This document shows, in pieces, positions 8,687 through 18,137 of a stretch of DNA of 64,000 nt. The position numbers and the translations under genes are program-made. Position 1 is the first letter of the stretch. The number at the start of each line of letters is the position of its first letter. The notes beneath the pieces are model-generated. The model saw only the letters and a program-made list of their open reading frames with translations. It was not told the DNA's origin and searched no databases. Source of the DNA: an uncultured Bacteroidota bacterium. Lineage in GTDB: Bacteria; Bacteroidota; Bacteroidia; Flavobacteriales; Flavobacteriaceae. The stretch covers positions 28,665 to 92,664 of the forward strand of contig CACOGA010000007.1 in NCBI GenBank assembly GCA_902626585.1, in the 5' to 3' direction.

Positions 8687-9106
8687 GTGAATTGGCATTG
8701 TAAACATACTTGGCGTAAGGCATCTGTAAATACCTTGTGGTGCTTACTTGGATGCAGCATCGGGGATTTTGGAACTATTTTTTACTTTCAAAATATTGAT
8801 CACTCCCTTCTCACTTGGCAAATAATGGCCCTAGCGATTGTAAATGGACTATTAACCAGTATTTTACTAGAAACATTTATACTAGCTCGTCAGATGATTC
8901 TGAAAGAGGCCTTTAAAGTTGCAATCGGAATGAGTTTTATAAGTATGATTGCAATGGAACTAGCAATGAATATTATCGATATTTTACTAACCGGTGGAGC
9001 TAAATTGACGTGGTGGGTCATTCCAATAATGTTGTTTGTAGGATTTATTACACCACTTCCATACAATTACTATAGATTAAAAAAATGGGGATTTGGTTGC
9101 CACTAA
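8687..9106 (+). CDS. DUF4396 domain membrane protein
   Basis: 139 residues, starting with GTG. It has a His/Cys-rich N-terminus (MNWHCKHTW) and four predicted membrane helices (about 17-33, 44-66, 78-100, 108-124), ending near NYYRLKKWGFGCH. This matches the DUF4396 family. The conserved His and Cys at both ends suggest metal binding, possibly copper, but that is inference. Its stop lies two bases from that of the convergent amidohydrolase gene. A promoter box stands just upstream. Confidence 0.75.
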   Translation: MNWHCKHTWRKASVNTLWCLLGCSIGDFGTIFYFQNIDHSLLTWQIMALAIVNGLLTSILLETFILARQMILKEAFKVAIGMSFISMIAMELAMNIIDILLTGGAKLTWWVIPIMLFVGFITPLPYNYYRLKKWGFGCH

Positions 9107-9108
9107 AT

Positions 9109-10689
9109 TTATCTGATTCCTGGTTGTTTTAATTCCCAATTTTCTTCAGCTTTTTTCTCATCAACCATTTTCTTGACTTCTGATAAAAGCCTTTTTGCAT
9201 CGTAAATTATTCCGTCTTTAACTGTGAATTTTACACCTCCAGCTCTGATAACCTCATTCTTTTCATTTAATTTTATAGCACCCGTACCATATAATGATTT
9301 AAAGTTTTGAAGGGGATTTTCTTCTGTTATTACAAAGTCAGCAAATTTTCCAATCTGTACACTGCCAATTTTATCATCCATATTTAGTGCTTCAGCACCA
9401 TTTAATGTTGCTGCACGAATAACCTCCAAGGGATGGAACCCAGCCTCTCTAAGAAGCTCAAGTTCTCTAATATATGCAAAACCATAAAGTTGATATATAA
9501 ACCCTGAGTCTGAGCCAGTTGAAACTCTACCACCTCTATTTTTAAACTCGTTAATAAACTTCATCCATAAACTATAATTTTCTCTCCATTGAACTTCTTG
9601 CTCAGTACCCCAATAATGCCAGTAAGATCCGTGTGAAATTCTGCTTGGTTCATAAAATTTCCATAATGAAGGCAGGGTGTAATCCTCATGCCATTCAGCC
9701 CTTCTTGCTCTATGTAAATCTCTATTAGCTTCATAGATATTAAAAGTTGGAACAATAGTGAAGTCAAGTGAAATAAGTTCATTCATTACATTATTCCAAT
9801 GTTCAGAACCCGGTTCAGCCGCTTGTTTCCAAAGTTTCCCGGCTTCTTCAAATCTGTGTTGTTCATTTTGATAATTATAATTTGAAGGGTAGTTCTGAAC
9901 GGTTTTATCATCGAATAATGCTTCAGGAAGACCATACCAATGCTCCATTGAAGTTAGCCCTGATCTTGCAGAATTCAAAACATTCCACCTAGCTACACTC
10001 AGCTGTGCATGGTGCATGGCAGAACCTAACCCTAATTTTTTATTTTCATCTAGTGCAGCTTTCATGATTTCGGGCTCAGCACCAAAAAATTTAATTCCGT
10101 CAGCACCCTTTTTTGCATTTGCTCTAACCCACGTTCTTGCCATTTCAGGTGTACTTATTGGTAAATCATTTAGCGGGTTGAAGTCTTTACCTTTTTGACC
10201 AAAACTCGTATAGGCAAAAATCCTTGGTGCTACTATTTTATTTTTAGCACTTAAATTTTTTAAATTGACAGCCCAGTCAACACCTCTTCCACCAGGCTCT
10301 CTTATTGTGGTTATTCCATGGGCCATCCATAGTCTAAATACATAATCATAATTAGCACCTTGTGCGTTTCCTCCAATATGACCATGCATATCAATAAATC
10401 CCGGAAGTAGAAACATTCCACTCGCATCTAATTCATATCCCCCGTTTTTAAGTTTTGGCCTTGAAGAATCTTTAATTTTAACACCAGGATAACCAACACT
10501 TCTAATATCAACAATTATATTTTTCTCAACTACAATATCCACAGGTCCCTTTGGAGGAGACCCATCTCCGTTGATTAAAGTAACGCCCCTTATTATAAGT
10601 TGTTCATACGGTCCATCTCCTAAATATTTATCCTGAGAAAATACCTGGGTTATAAATAGAAATATGAATATGTTTATTAAATGTTTCAT
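9109..10689 (-). CDS. Exported amidohydrolase family protein
   Basis: 526 residues with a signal peptide (1-18, ending VFSQ). Metal-dependent amidohydrolase fold: metal ligands DMHGH in LLPGFIDMHGHIGG at about 100, a Lys in GADGIKFFGAEP that may be the carboxylated bridging residue, His residues in AMHHAQLS and SMEHWYG, and the late Asp in STGSDSGF. The C-terminus (AATLNGAEALNMDDKIGSVQIGKFADFVI) is the classic imidazolonepropionase/prolidase-like end. Probably periplasmic and acting on a peptide or cyclic amide. It follows the M14 carboxypeptidase gene by 11 bases in the same direction, so both likely form a peptide-degrading operon. Confidence 0.88.
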   Translation of the reverse strand: MKHLINIFIFLFITQVFSQDKYLGDGPYEQLIIRGVTLINGDGSPPKGPVDIVVEKNIIVDIRSVGYPGVKIKDSSRPKLKNGGYELDASGMFLLPGFIDMHGHIGGNAQGANYDYVFRLWMAHGITTIREPGGRGVDWAVNLKNLSAKNKIVAPRIFAYTSFGQKGKDFNPLNDLPISTPEMARTWVRANAKKGADGIKFFGAEPEIMKAALDENKKLGLGSAMHHAQLSVARWNVLNSARSGLTSMEHWYGLPEALFDDKTVQNYPSNYNYQNEQHRFEEAGKLWKQAAEPGSEHWNNVMNELISLDFTIVPTFNIYEANRDLHRARRAEWHEDYTLPSLWKFYEPSRISHGSYWHYWGTEQEVQWRENYSLWMKFINEFKNRGGRVSTGSDSGFIYQLYGFAYIRELELLREAGFHPLEVIRAATLNGAEALNMDDKIGSVQIGKFADFVITEENPLQNFKSLYGTGAIKLNEKNEVIRAGGVKFTVKDGIIYDAKRLLSEVKKMVDEKKAEENWELKQPGIR

Positions 10690-10700
10690 GTTTTTAAAAA

Positions 10701-13223
10701 TTAATCTGTTGGAACAGAAATATTATTACCCAAAAATATTGCATTAAGAAATAGCTTATTAGTTCCATACCATGTTCCTCTAAAGTTTGGGTTATCAGCA
10801 AAAACTATGACCCTTCCTTTACCTATTTTTGAAACTATTACTGAAGCAGCACCTGGGATAAAGTTTTTTCGGTTAGATTCAGAGATATAACCGTCAATGT
10901 GAAAGTCATTTGAATATATTGCAACAGATGAATAATCATCATTGGTTTTATTTATAAATACATTATTGTTCTTGTAAACAGGAATTTTTAGGTCATTATA
11001 TCCGAACGCAATCGGGTGAGTTAAATCTAAATCAGCGCTGAGAATAACCCCTCCGATTCGATCTCTTCCAATGAATTCTCTTGAATCAACATATTTTTTT
11101 CTAGAATATGGTGCATCTATTTTTGGATCTACTAATGTTTCGTCAATAAGTTTGCTGTTTATCGCCCAACTTGAACCTGTAGCTATAGTTATAAGTGTAT
11201 TCCCTCTATCTACCCATTTTTTTATTTTTTTTATCTCATCTTTTCCTAATTGGTCATATGATCCTGAAACCATTATCAGCGTTGTATATTTTTCTAATGA
11301 TGTGTTTGAGAATTGATTTAGTCTTAGTTTAGTTAGTGGCATACCAATTCTTGTATCTAAAAGATGCCAAACTTCTCCAGCTTCATATGAATTTACCCCA
11401 TCACCTATTAATAATGCAACTTTAACAGGCTTGTTTATTCTAAAATTATTACTTCCTAAATCAATTCCTTTAAGACTATAACCAGACTCTGAATTATAAA
11501 CAGGAACTTCAAATTTATTTTGCATTTCATTTATAATATCAAATAGTTTATCTGAGGTTACGTTCTGTTTACTTACAGGAATTAACAGTGAGCCATAGTT
11601 AAACTTTTTCGAAGAATTTGTTCCGTTTATTTTTATTGTAAATGGCTTGAATGCTGAGTATGTTATTACACCATTTTTTTGTAAATGATTTAATGCAGCG
11701 GGTGAATTGTAATCGTCCCAATCTAAAATATAAGAATAATTGGATTTCTTAGGTTTTAAATTTTTAACAAAACCAATAGTGGTTTTTATTTCAGATTCTC
11801 CAAAAAAAGATTTTAATTTTTTAGATCTCATGTTATACATGTTTGAAACACTCCATGCTGAGGTGTCATAGAATACACTATCAACATAAACACTATAAGT
11901 TTCAAAGAAATTTTTAACCATTCTTGATTGTGGCTGATTGACAGGTACAACAAATCTGCCTTTGCTATTGTAAACTTTAATTTTGTGTAATAATAATTTA
12001 TCGATGAATGCTTTATTTCTGTTTTGATCATTCATGTCACCAAACTCATAGGCTTTTACTTTTTCATTTTTAAATTCTTTCACAGAAGAATTGAAAAATC
12101 TCATTTGGTAATCTCTTAATAGATCTTTGTTATCCACCGCTGCTTCAACTGTTGCAATACTAGATAAATATTGATTTCTAATCGTAAATCCAAAAGACAT
12201 TGATCCATAATTAGTTTCTTGTAAGTGTCCTCTGGAACTTGCCTGTTCAAATAGTATAGCTACAGCACCTTGTACATCAGGGTATGAGGAACCATATCCT
12301 GGATAAGTTTCATCAAATGATTCTTTGGTGTAGTAAAAGGAACCAATACTATCAAGTGCTTTCACGTAATATTCAGCAAAAATTGGGCTCAAAACACTAT
12401 AGTTTTCATCTGGTATCATTGGCTTTACCGATGCATTTCTTTTCATTGGTTCAAAGAAGTAATTACTATTTGTTCCCATTTCATGAAAATCAGTAACAAC
12501 ATTTGGATACCATCCGTGATACCATTTTAATTTGCCTCTACTTTCAGGATTGATACCTAATAACCAATCTCTGTTTAAATCGAACCAATAATGATTTGTT
12601 CTACCTCTTGGCCATGCCTCATTATGCTCAGCATCATTACTATCAGCAACAAGGTTTATTGATTTATATTGATTTGCCCACTGAGAATGCCTATCCCTTC
12701 CATCAGGATTAATTGTTGGATCTATGAATATGACAGAATTTTTAATTAACCTTTTGATTTTAATATTCCTAGACGCCACAAAAGTATAAGCCGCCAATAT
12801 TGCAGCCTCAGCGCTAGAGGGCTCGTTCCCATGAACACCATAGCCTAAATTTACTATCACAGGTAAGTTTTCTTCAATTTTATTTTTAGCCTCTGGAACA
12901 GTATGTTTAAGATGTTCTCTTTTGATACTTTCAATATTGTTTATGTTCTCCCTTGACGAGACTAAAAGCATTATTAAATCTCTTCCTTCATAAGATTCAC
13001 CATATTTAACAATTTCAGCTTTTTCAGAAACATTTGATAAATATTTTAGATAGGCTACAATTAAATCATGCCTCGTATGTTCAAAGCCAATTTCATAGCC
13101 AAGAAATTCTTCAGGGCTTAGAATATTATCATCATATGGCCCATTATTTTCTAAGTAATAATCTTGCGCATTGGCAACATTAAAGCATAAGGAAAATAGT
13201 ATAAATATTTTTGCAAGTCTCAT
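10701..13223 (-). CDS. Exported M14 family zinc carboxypeptidase
   Basis: 840 residues from the ATG at 13223, which gives a clean signal peptide (MRLAKIFILFSLCFNVANAQ); an ATG 24 bases upstream would spoil it. The M14 domain lies in the N-terminal half: HGNE zinc ligands in GYGVHGNEPSSAEAA (about 125), INPDGRDRHSQWAN, the third ligand His in VTDFHEMGTNSNYF, and GAVAILFEQASSRG with the likely general-base Glu. The C-terminal half has a glutamine-amidotransferase-like fold (VALLIGDGVNSYEAGEVWHLLD) as in other large M14 proteins. Likely degrades peptides in the periplasm or at the surface. Confidence 0.9.
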   Translation of the reverse strand: MRLAKIFILFSLCFNVANAQDYYLENNGPYDDNILSPEEFLGYEIGFEHTRHDLIVAYLKYLSNVSEKAEIVKYGESYEGRDLIMLLVSSRENINNIESIKREHLKHTVPEAKNKIEENLPVIVNLGYGVHGNEPSSAEAAILAAYTFVASRNIKIKRLIKNSVIFIDPTINPDGRDRHSQWANQYKSINLVADSNDAEHNEAWPRGRTNHYWFDLNRDWLLGINPESRGKLKWYHGWYPNVVTDFHEMGTNSNYFFEPMKRNASVKPMIPDENYSVLSPIFAEYYVKALDSIGSFYYTKESFDETYPGYGSSYPDVQGAVAILFEQASSRGHLQETNYGSMSFGFTIRNQYLSSIATVEAAVDNKDLLRDYQMRFFNSSVKEFKNEKVKAYEFGDMNDQNRNKAFIDKLLLHKIKVYNSKGRFVVPVNQPQSRMVKNFFETYSVYVDSVFYDTSAWSVSNMYNMRSKKLKSFFGESEIKTTIGFVKNLKPKKSNYSYILDWDDYNSPAALNHLQKNGVITYSAFKPFTIKINGTNSSKKFNYGSLLIPVSKQNVTSDKLFDIINEMQNKFEVPVYNSESGYSLKGIDLGSNNFRINKPVKVALLIGDGVNSYEAGEVWHLLDTRIGMPLTKLRLNQFSNTSLEKYTTLIMVSGSYDQLGKDEIKKIKKWVDRGNTLITIATGSSWAINSKLIDETLVDPKIDAPYSRKKYVDSREFIGRDRIGGVILSADLDLTHPIAFGYNDLKIPVYKNNNVFINKTNDDYSSVAIYSNDFHIDGYISESNRKNFIPGAASVIVSKIGKGRVIVFADNPNFRGTWYGTNKLFLNAIFLGNNISVPTD

Positions 13224-13305
13224 AATTTTTAAATTAAGGGGAATCATAAATTTAATAATTAAAATTTATTGGATTGTATTTGAATGATATTTTTAATTTT
13301 ACCAA

Positions 13306-13908
13306 ATGCGATTGTTATCACTATTTATTATTTTGCTGGTTTTTTCTTGTAGAGGTGAAAAGAGATATGAGGACCTGAATTTAACCGACTATCAAAAGCA
13401 GGTCAATAATTTTTTTAAAGATGCCTCTGTCTCACCACTTAAGACCAAAGATCTAAAAAACTTTAAAGGACTAGATTTTTTTGAATTTGATTCAACATAT
13501 GTTGTTGATGCTAAAATTCAAGAAACCCCAGACAGCCTACCTTTCAAAATGAAAACAACGACTGATGATTCAGCTGACTTTAGAATGTTTGGTAAATTAG
13601 TTTTTAAACTTAATGACAAGCAATATACATTAACGGCTTATGAAAACCTTGATCATTTGGACGTGGAGGGATATGAAAATTATTTATTTCTCCCATTTTT
13701 AGACAAGACCAATGGATTTGAAACTTATGGCGGTGGTAGATATATTGATTTATATCTTAACAATGAAGATTCCATAATAATAGACTTTAATCGAGCTTAC
13801 AACCCACAATGTGTATATGATGAAGACTTTTCATGCCCGATTGTACCAAGACAAAATTTATTAGATATTAGAATTGAAGCTGGAGTCAAAAATTTTTACA
13901 CAAAATAG
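13306..13908 (+). CDS. DUF1684 lipoprotein
   Basis: 200 residues. A lipoprotein signal ends at Cys15 (LLVFSCRGEK). The rest matches DUF1684: YQKQVNNFFKD, LKNFKGLDFFEFD, then YGGGRYIDLYL and the hallmark C-terminus DFNRAYNPQCVYDEDFSCPIVPRQNLL with IEAGVKNF. Family function is not established; the conserved Asn-Pro-x-Cys and Cys-Pro suggest a binding or catalytic cleft. The gene ends three bases short of the convergent fluoride-channel stop codon. Confidence 0.85.
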   Translation: MRLLSLFIILLVFSCRGEKRYEDLNLTDYQKQVNNFFKDASVSPLKTKDLKNFKGLDFFEFDSTYVVDAKIQETPDSLPFKMKTTTDDSADFRMFGKLVFKLNDKQYTLTAYENLDHLDVEGYENYLFLPFLDKTNGFETYGGGRYIDLYLNNEDSIIIDFNRAYNPQCVYDEDFSCPIVPRQNLLDIRIEAGVKNFYTK

Positions 13909-13911
13909 CTT

Positions 13912-14283
13912 CTAAATATTTTTAGAGAAATAGAGTCCGACAAAAACCGCTACAATTCCAACAACAATGGAACTTATAGAGTACATTGAAAAATCAAAAA
14001 TCTCTCCGTTTTTTATTAGCTCCAAATTCTCATTAGCAAAAGCTGAAAATGTAGTAAATCCACCACAAAATCCTGTGACTAACAATAGGGTCTGATTTGA
14101 TGTTAGTGTGTTATCCTTTTGGGCATATCCTAATATTAGTCCAATTAATAAACAACCTACTATATTAACAGTGAATGTGCCAAAGGGTAAAACTTTTGAG
14201 TATTGGTTCATTGCAATGGAAACTAAATATCTTAGACCGCTACCCAAACCACCACCAAAAAAAACTAACAGAAAGCTTTTCAT
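13912..14283 (-). CDS. crcB: Fluoride channel FluC (CrcB)
   Basis: 123 residues with four membrane helices. The fluoride-pore residues are present: GGGLGSGLRY at the N-terminus, the conserved Asn in TFTVNIVGC, and the Phe-box region GFCGGFTTFSAFANE, where Gly-Phe-Thr-Thr-Phe-Ser forms the central Na+ site and pore. A single copy of 123 residues fits the dual-topology homodimer type that lets fluoride leave the cytoplasm. No fluoride riboswitch is evident in the roughly 100 bases upstream. Confidence 0.93.
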   Translation of the reverse strand: MKSFLLVFFGGGLGSGLRYLVSIAMNQYSKVLPFGTFTVNIVGCLLIGLILGYAQKDNTLTSNQTLLLVTGFCGGFTTFSAFANENLELIKNGEIFDFSMYSISSIVVGIVAVFVGLYFSKNI

Positions 14284-14384
14284 AAAATTATTGTAAACAA
14301 TTTACTTTAAATTGTTTAATCATCATTACATATAAAGAAAAAAAATTTTTACTTTAGTTGACCAATTTAAAACAAATTTTTCCC

Positions 14385-16403
14385 ATGAAAATTAGATCAC
14401 TATTTTTAGTATTATTTTTATCTTTTTTATTTTTCAATTGCGCAGATGAAAAAGGAAATTACTACACCCCAAAAAGTGCAGATTCCTTTGAATTTAAAGT
14501 CGACCAATTTGCCGATTTGGCTATTTTAAGGTATCAAATTCCAGGTTGGGAGGAACTCACTCTGAAAGAAAAAGAATTGGTTTATTATCTAACTCAGGCT
14601 GGTCTGGCAGGCAGAGATATGATTTGGGATCAGAAGTATAGGTATAACCTTGAAATAAGATCAGCTTTAGAAAATATTTACAGAAACTTTAGTGGTGATA
14701 GAAATTCTGATGAATGGAACGCATTTGAAGTTTACATAAAAAGAGTCTGGTTTAGTAACGGTATTCATCATCATTATTCAAATGATAAGATGAAGCCAGG
14801 TTTTTCTAAAGAATATTTTGATAGTTTATTGGCTTCCTCGAATACAGCACTTGAAGGAAATCCCTATGATGTTATATTCAATGATGTTGATTCAAAGATG
14901 GTAGATAAAAGAAAGGGTGTTGATAATGTTTTAGAGTCCGCTGTAAATTTTTATGGACCTAATATAACAATGGATGACGTTACTAAATTTTATAGCTCAA
15001 AAACCCAGCCTGATCCGACCAAGCCTTTGTCTTATGGTTTGAATTCAAAGTTGGTAAAAGAAAATGGTGTTGTTAAGGAAATTGTTTACAGTGAAAATGG
15101 CCTTTACTCTGAAGCTATTAAAGAAATTATCAAATGGATAAATAAAGCGGTAGATGTAGCAGAAAATGAACCACAAGGAGATGCTCTAAGAATTTTAGCA
15201 GAATATTATAGAACAGGTGATTTAAAAACATGGGATGACTATTGTGTAGCTTGGACGAAGGCGACGGAAGGCAACATAGATTATATCAATGGATTTATCG
15301 AAGTTTATAATGATCCTATTGGACTTAGAGGTTCATATGAAAATATTGTTCAAATTAATGACTTTGACATGTCAAGAAAAATGTCTGTACTTTCAGAAAA
15401 TGCACAATGGTTTGAGGACAATACAACATTGATGGAGGAACATAAGAAAGCAAATGTTGTTGGCGTAAGCTATAAAACTGTAAATGTTGCTGGTGAGGCT
15501 GGGGATGCATCACCAAGTACACCTATCGGGGTTAATTTACCCAATGCTAATTGGATTAGAGCCTCAGTAGGAAGTAAATCTGTATCTCTTGGAAATATAA
15601 AAAATGCATACAATAATGCAGGTAGTTCAGGAAGATTAGAAGAATTTGTTAATGATGAAGAGGAGCTTGAGCTTGAAATGAAATATGGAGCACTTGCCGG
15701 CGATATGCATACTGCTTTACATGAGGTGATTGGTCATGCATCTGGCCAACTGATGCCTGGAGTAGGAACTCCAAGTGAAACTCTTAAGACATACAGATCA
15801 ACAATGGAAGAGGGTAGAGCTGACCTGTTAGCACTGTATTATGTATACAACTCAAAAATTCAAGAACTGGGACTAGTTGAGGATTGGAGAGCAGTTGGAA
15901 AAGCTTCTTACGATGGATACATCAGAAATGGAATGATGACTCAACTCATCAGACTTAATCTTGGGGATGATGTTGAACAGGCTCACATGCGAAATAGAAA
16001 ATGGGTTAGTGAGTGGGTATATGAAAAAGGATTAGCAGATAATGTTATCGAAAAGGTTTCAAGAGACGGAAAAACCTATTTTAACATTAATGATTATGAT
16101 AAGTTAAGAGAATTATTCGGACAGTTGTTGAGAGAAACACAAAGAATTAAATCAGAAGGTGACTATGATGCTGCTGAAAAATTAGTTGAAGGATATGGTG
16201 TGAAAGTTGATCAGGATTTACATGCTGAAATACTTAAAAGAAATGAAAAATTTAAGGGTGCAGCTTATGCAGGATTTGTAAATCCAGAATTAGTACCAGT
16301 TTATAATCAAGAAAATAAACTTATTGATATTGAGGTAAGATATGTGGATGATTTTGCATACCAAATGCTTAAGTACAGCGAAGAGTTTGGATTTTTAGAT
16401 TAA
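14385..16403 (+). CDS. Dipeptidyl peptidase III-like M49 metallopeptidase, lipoprotein
   Basis: 672 residues from the ATG at 14385, which starts a lipoprotein signal (MKIRSLFLVLFLSFLFFNCADEKG); a TTG nine codons earlier is less likely. The M49 zinc motif HExxGH is present as HEVIGH at residues 446-451, and the second motif as EEGRAD at about 475, matching HELLGH and EECRAE of DPP III. It should remove dipeptides from oligopeptide N-termini, here tethered to a membrane rather than cytosolic as in eukaryotes. Its stop codon interlocks with that of the convergent small gene. Confidence 0.9.
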   Translation: MKIRSLFLVLFLSFLFFNCADEKGNYYTPKSADSFEFKVDQFADLAILRYQIPGWEELTLKEKELVYYLTQAGLAGRDMIWDQKYRYNLEIRSALENIYRNFSGDRNSDEWNAFEVYIKRVWFSNGIHHHYSNDKMKPGFSKEYFDSLLASSNTALEGNPYDVIFNDVDSKMVDKRKGVDNVLESAVNFYGPNITMDDVTKFYSSKTQPDPTKPLSYGLNSKLVKENGVVKEIVYSENGLYSEAIKEIIKWINKAVDVAENEPQGDALRILAEYYRTGDLKTWDDYCVAWTKATEGNIDYINGFIEVYNDPIGLRGSYENIVQINDFDMSRKMSVLSENAQWFEDNTTLMEEHKKANVVGVSYKTVNVAGEAGDASPSTPIGVNLPNANWIRASVGSKSVSLGNIKNAYNNAGSSGRLEEFVNDEEELELEMKYGALAGDMHTALHEVIGHASGQLMPGVGTPSETLKTYRSTMEEGRADLLALYYVYNSKIQELGLVEDWRAVGKASYDGYIRNGMMTQLIRLNLGDDVEQAHMRNRKWVSEWVYEKGLADNVIEKVSRDGKTYFNINDYDKLRELFGQLLRETQRIKSEGDYDAAEKLVEGYGVKVDQDLHAEILKRNEKFKGAAYAGFVNPELVPVYNQENKLIDIEVRYVDDFAYQMLKYSEEFGFLD

Positions 16404-16585
16404 ATAAAAGCAAATTTAATAGCTGCGATCATTGCGATAAAGCTGATAAATGCTAAAAGAACCCATAAACTGCCTTTATAATATTTTTTGTGAAGTTTAG
16501 CGTCTTTTTTGTATGCAATAATTACAATTATTGTGAATGAAATTGCAAAAACCACAGCAAAAATTATTTGTCCTTGTGAAAACAT
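16400..16585 (-). CDS. Small two-helix membrane protein, unknown function
   Basis: 61 residues from an ATG at 16585 (a GTG at 16594 would add three residues). Two hydrophobic helices (about 6-25 and 40-59) flank a basic loop with AYKKDAKLHKKYYKGS. I recognise it only as a Bacteroidota-type conserved small membrane protein. Its stop codon shares the bases TTAA with the stop of the peptidase gene on the other strand. Coding is supported by the sharp helix-loop-helix pattern and exact fit between neighbours. Confidence 0.65.
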   Translation of the reverse strand: MFSQGQIIFAVVFAISFTIIVIIAYKKDAKLHKKYYKGSLWVLLAFISFIAMIAAIKFAFI

Positions 16586-16629
16586 CTTATACACGAAACT
16601 AAAGAAATATTGCTAAAAATTAAACTAAA

Positions 16630-17016
16630 ATGAAAGATAAAATTCAAGCTGTGAAGGAGTTTCACAAAGCATTTAAACTTGACTACTTAGAGCAGCCAAA
16701 AGCTAATATCGGTTTGGAGAAAAATAAATTAAGATTTAATTTAATGCGGGAAGAAAATGAAGAATACTTAGAAGCTGCAAATAATAACGATATAATTGAG
16801 GTTGCCGATGCTCTAGGTGACATGCTTTATATATTATGTGGTACAATCATAGAGCATGGAATGCAGCATAAAATCGATGAAATTTTTAATGAGATTCAAA
16901 GCAGCAATATGAGTAAATTAGGTGCTGATGGCAATCCAATTTACCGCGAAGACGGTAAGGTTCTTAAGGGTCCAAATTATTTTAAGCCAGATATAGAGGG
17001 GGCGCTAAAGAACTAA
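16630..17016 (+). CDS. MazG/HisE-like nucleoside triphosphate pyrophosphohydrolase
   Basis: 128 residues of the all-alpha NTP pyrophosphohydrolase superfamily. The Mg2+-binding ExxE...ExxD motif reads REENEEYLEA (about 39-48) and EVADALGDMLY (about 57-67). The C-terminal NMSKLGADGNPIYREDGKVLKGPNYF resembles phage-type and DR2231-like house-cleaning enzymes. It probably hydrolyses non-canonical or excess (d)NTPs to monophosphates. It is a single gene, convergent with ilvE, with the two stop codons interlocked at CTAA. Confidence 0.82.
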   Translation: MKDKIQAVKEFHKAFKLDYLEQPKANIGLEKNKLRFNLMREENEEYLEAANNNDIIEVADALGDMLYILCGTIIEHGMQHKIDEIFNEIQSSNMSKLGADGNPIYREDGKVLKGPNYFKPDIEGALKN

Positions 17017-18068
17017 ACTTTATATCTCCAGTTGTGATTATCTTCTAATTCATTTGTCTGTATGCCGACTAGGTTAGACTTCAGTTTTTCGGCGTAAGAT
17101 TTCTCCTGTTCCATCAATTCAAATAGCTCACCTTTGTGTTGAAAGGCACTAATTTGACTAACAACAGCTGCCGTTCCAGCTCCAAAAATCTCTTTTAGTG
17201 ATCCGTTTTTAGCAGCTTTTTTCAACTCATCTACTCTTAGTTTTTTAATTTCTACCTTAAGTCCAATATCCATTGCAATCTGTATCAGACTTTTTCTTGT
17301 CACACCATCCAATATTGTATCGGTGGTGGGAGCTGTAATTAACGTATCGTTAATTCTGAAGAAAATATTCATAGTTCCTGCCTCCTCGAGGTAATTATGT
17401 TCATTTGCATCAGTCCAGATTACTTGATCGAACCCTTCATCATTTGCAAGTCGAGTGGGATAAAATTGGCCTGCGTAATTTCCAGCAGCTTTTGCATATC
17501 CGACTCCTCCTGAAGCAGCTCTACTAAATTTATCAGCGACAAGAACTTTTAATTTTTTGGTGTAGTATAGAGTGGCTGGGGCACAAATAATCATGAATTT
17601 GTAGTTTTTTGAAGGAACCGCTTGAATTGCAAACTCGTTTCCTATAACAAATGGTCTTAGATACAACGACTTTCCATCCCCATGTTTAACCCAATCCCTC
17701 TCAATATCAACCAATTTTGTTAGTGCATCAAAAAATAAATCTTTTGGAAATTCAGGAATTGCCATTCTAACAGCTGACTTATTAATTCTTTCAAAATTTT
17801 GATCTGGTCTAAACAACCATACTTCATCATTTTTATCTTTATAAGCTTTCATGCCTTCGAATATTGCCTGACCATAATGCAATACACTTGCTGATGGTTC
17901 TATAGAGATGGGTTGATATGGTTTAATTGTTGGATTTATCCATCTACCGTCAATAAAATCACATTCAAACATATGATCAGTAAATACGGATCCAAAAGAG
18001 AAATTATTAAAATCTACATCATGAATTTTACTTTTTTCAATTCTTGTAATTTGGATTTTTTGACTCAT
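17013..18068 (-). CDS. ilvE: Branched-chain amino acid aminotransferase (fold IV)
   Basis: 351 residues; PLP-dependent transfer of the amino group between glutamate and the keto acids of Leu, Ile and Val. Motifs: SVFTDHMFECDF, LHYGQAIFEGMKAYK, LYLRPFVIGNE, the PLP lysine in VGYAKAAGNYAGQ, and EEAGTMNIFF with TILDGVTRKS. The length is that of the longer IlvE class shared with eukaryotic BCATs. A promoter box lies 23 bases upstream of the ATG. Confidence 0.95.
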   Translation of the reverse strand: MSQKIQITRIEKSKIHDVDFNNFSFGSVFTDHMFECDFIDGRWINPTIKPYQPISIEPSASVLHYGQAIFEGMKAYKDKNDEVWLFRPDQNFERINKSAVRMAIPEFPKDLFFDALTKLVDIERDWVKHGDGKSLYLRPFVIGNEFAIQAVPSKNYKFMIICAPATLYYTKKLKVLVADKFSRAASGGVGYAKAAGNYAGQFYPTRLANDEGFDQVIWTDANEHNYLEEAGTMNIFFRINDTLITAPTTDTILDGVTRKSLIQIAMDIGLKVEIKKLRVDELKKAAKNGSLKEIFGAGTAAVVSQISAFQHKGELFELMEQEKSYAEKLKSNLVGIQTNELEDNHNWRYKV

Positions 18069-18091
18069 AATAAAACGGATAAAAATTCACG

Positions 18092-18099
18092 CAAAATTA
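18092..18099 (-). promoter_or_regulatory. -7 promoter box of ilvE
   Basis: On the minus strand the bases read TAATTTTG, an exact TAnnTTTG box, 23 bases before the ilvE ATG at 18068. Confidence 0.55.
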
Positions 18100-18137
18100 A
18101 TCAATTAAATTATATTTACTCCAACTTTAAATTATAA

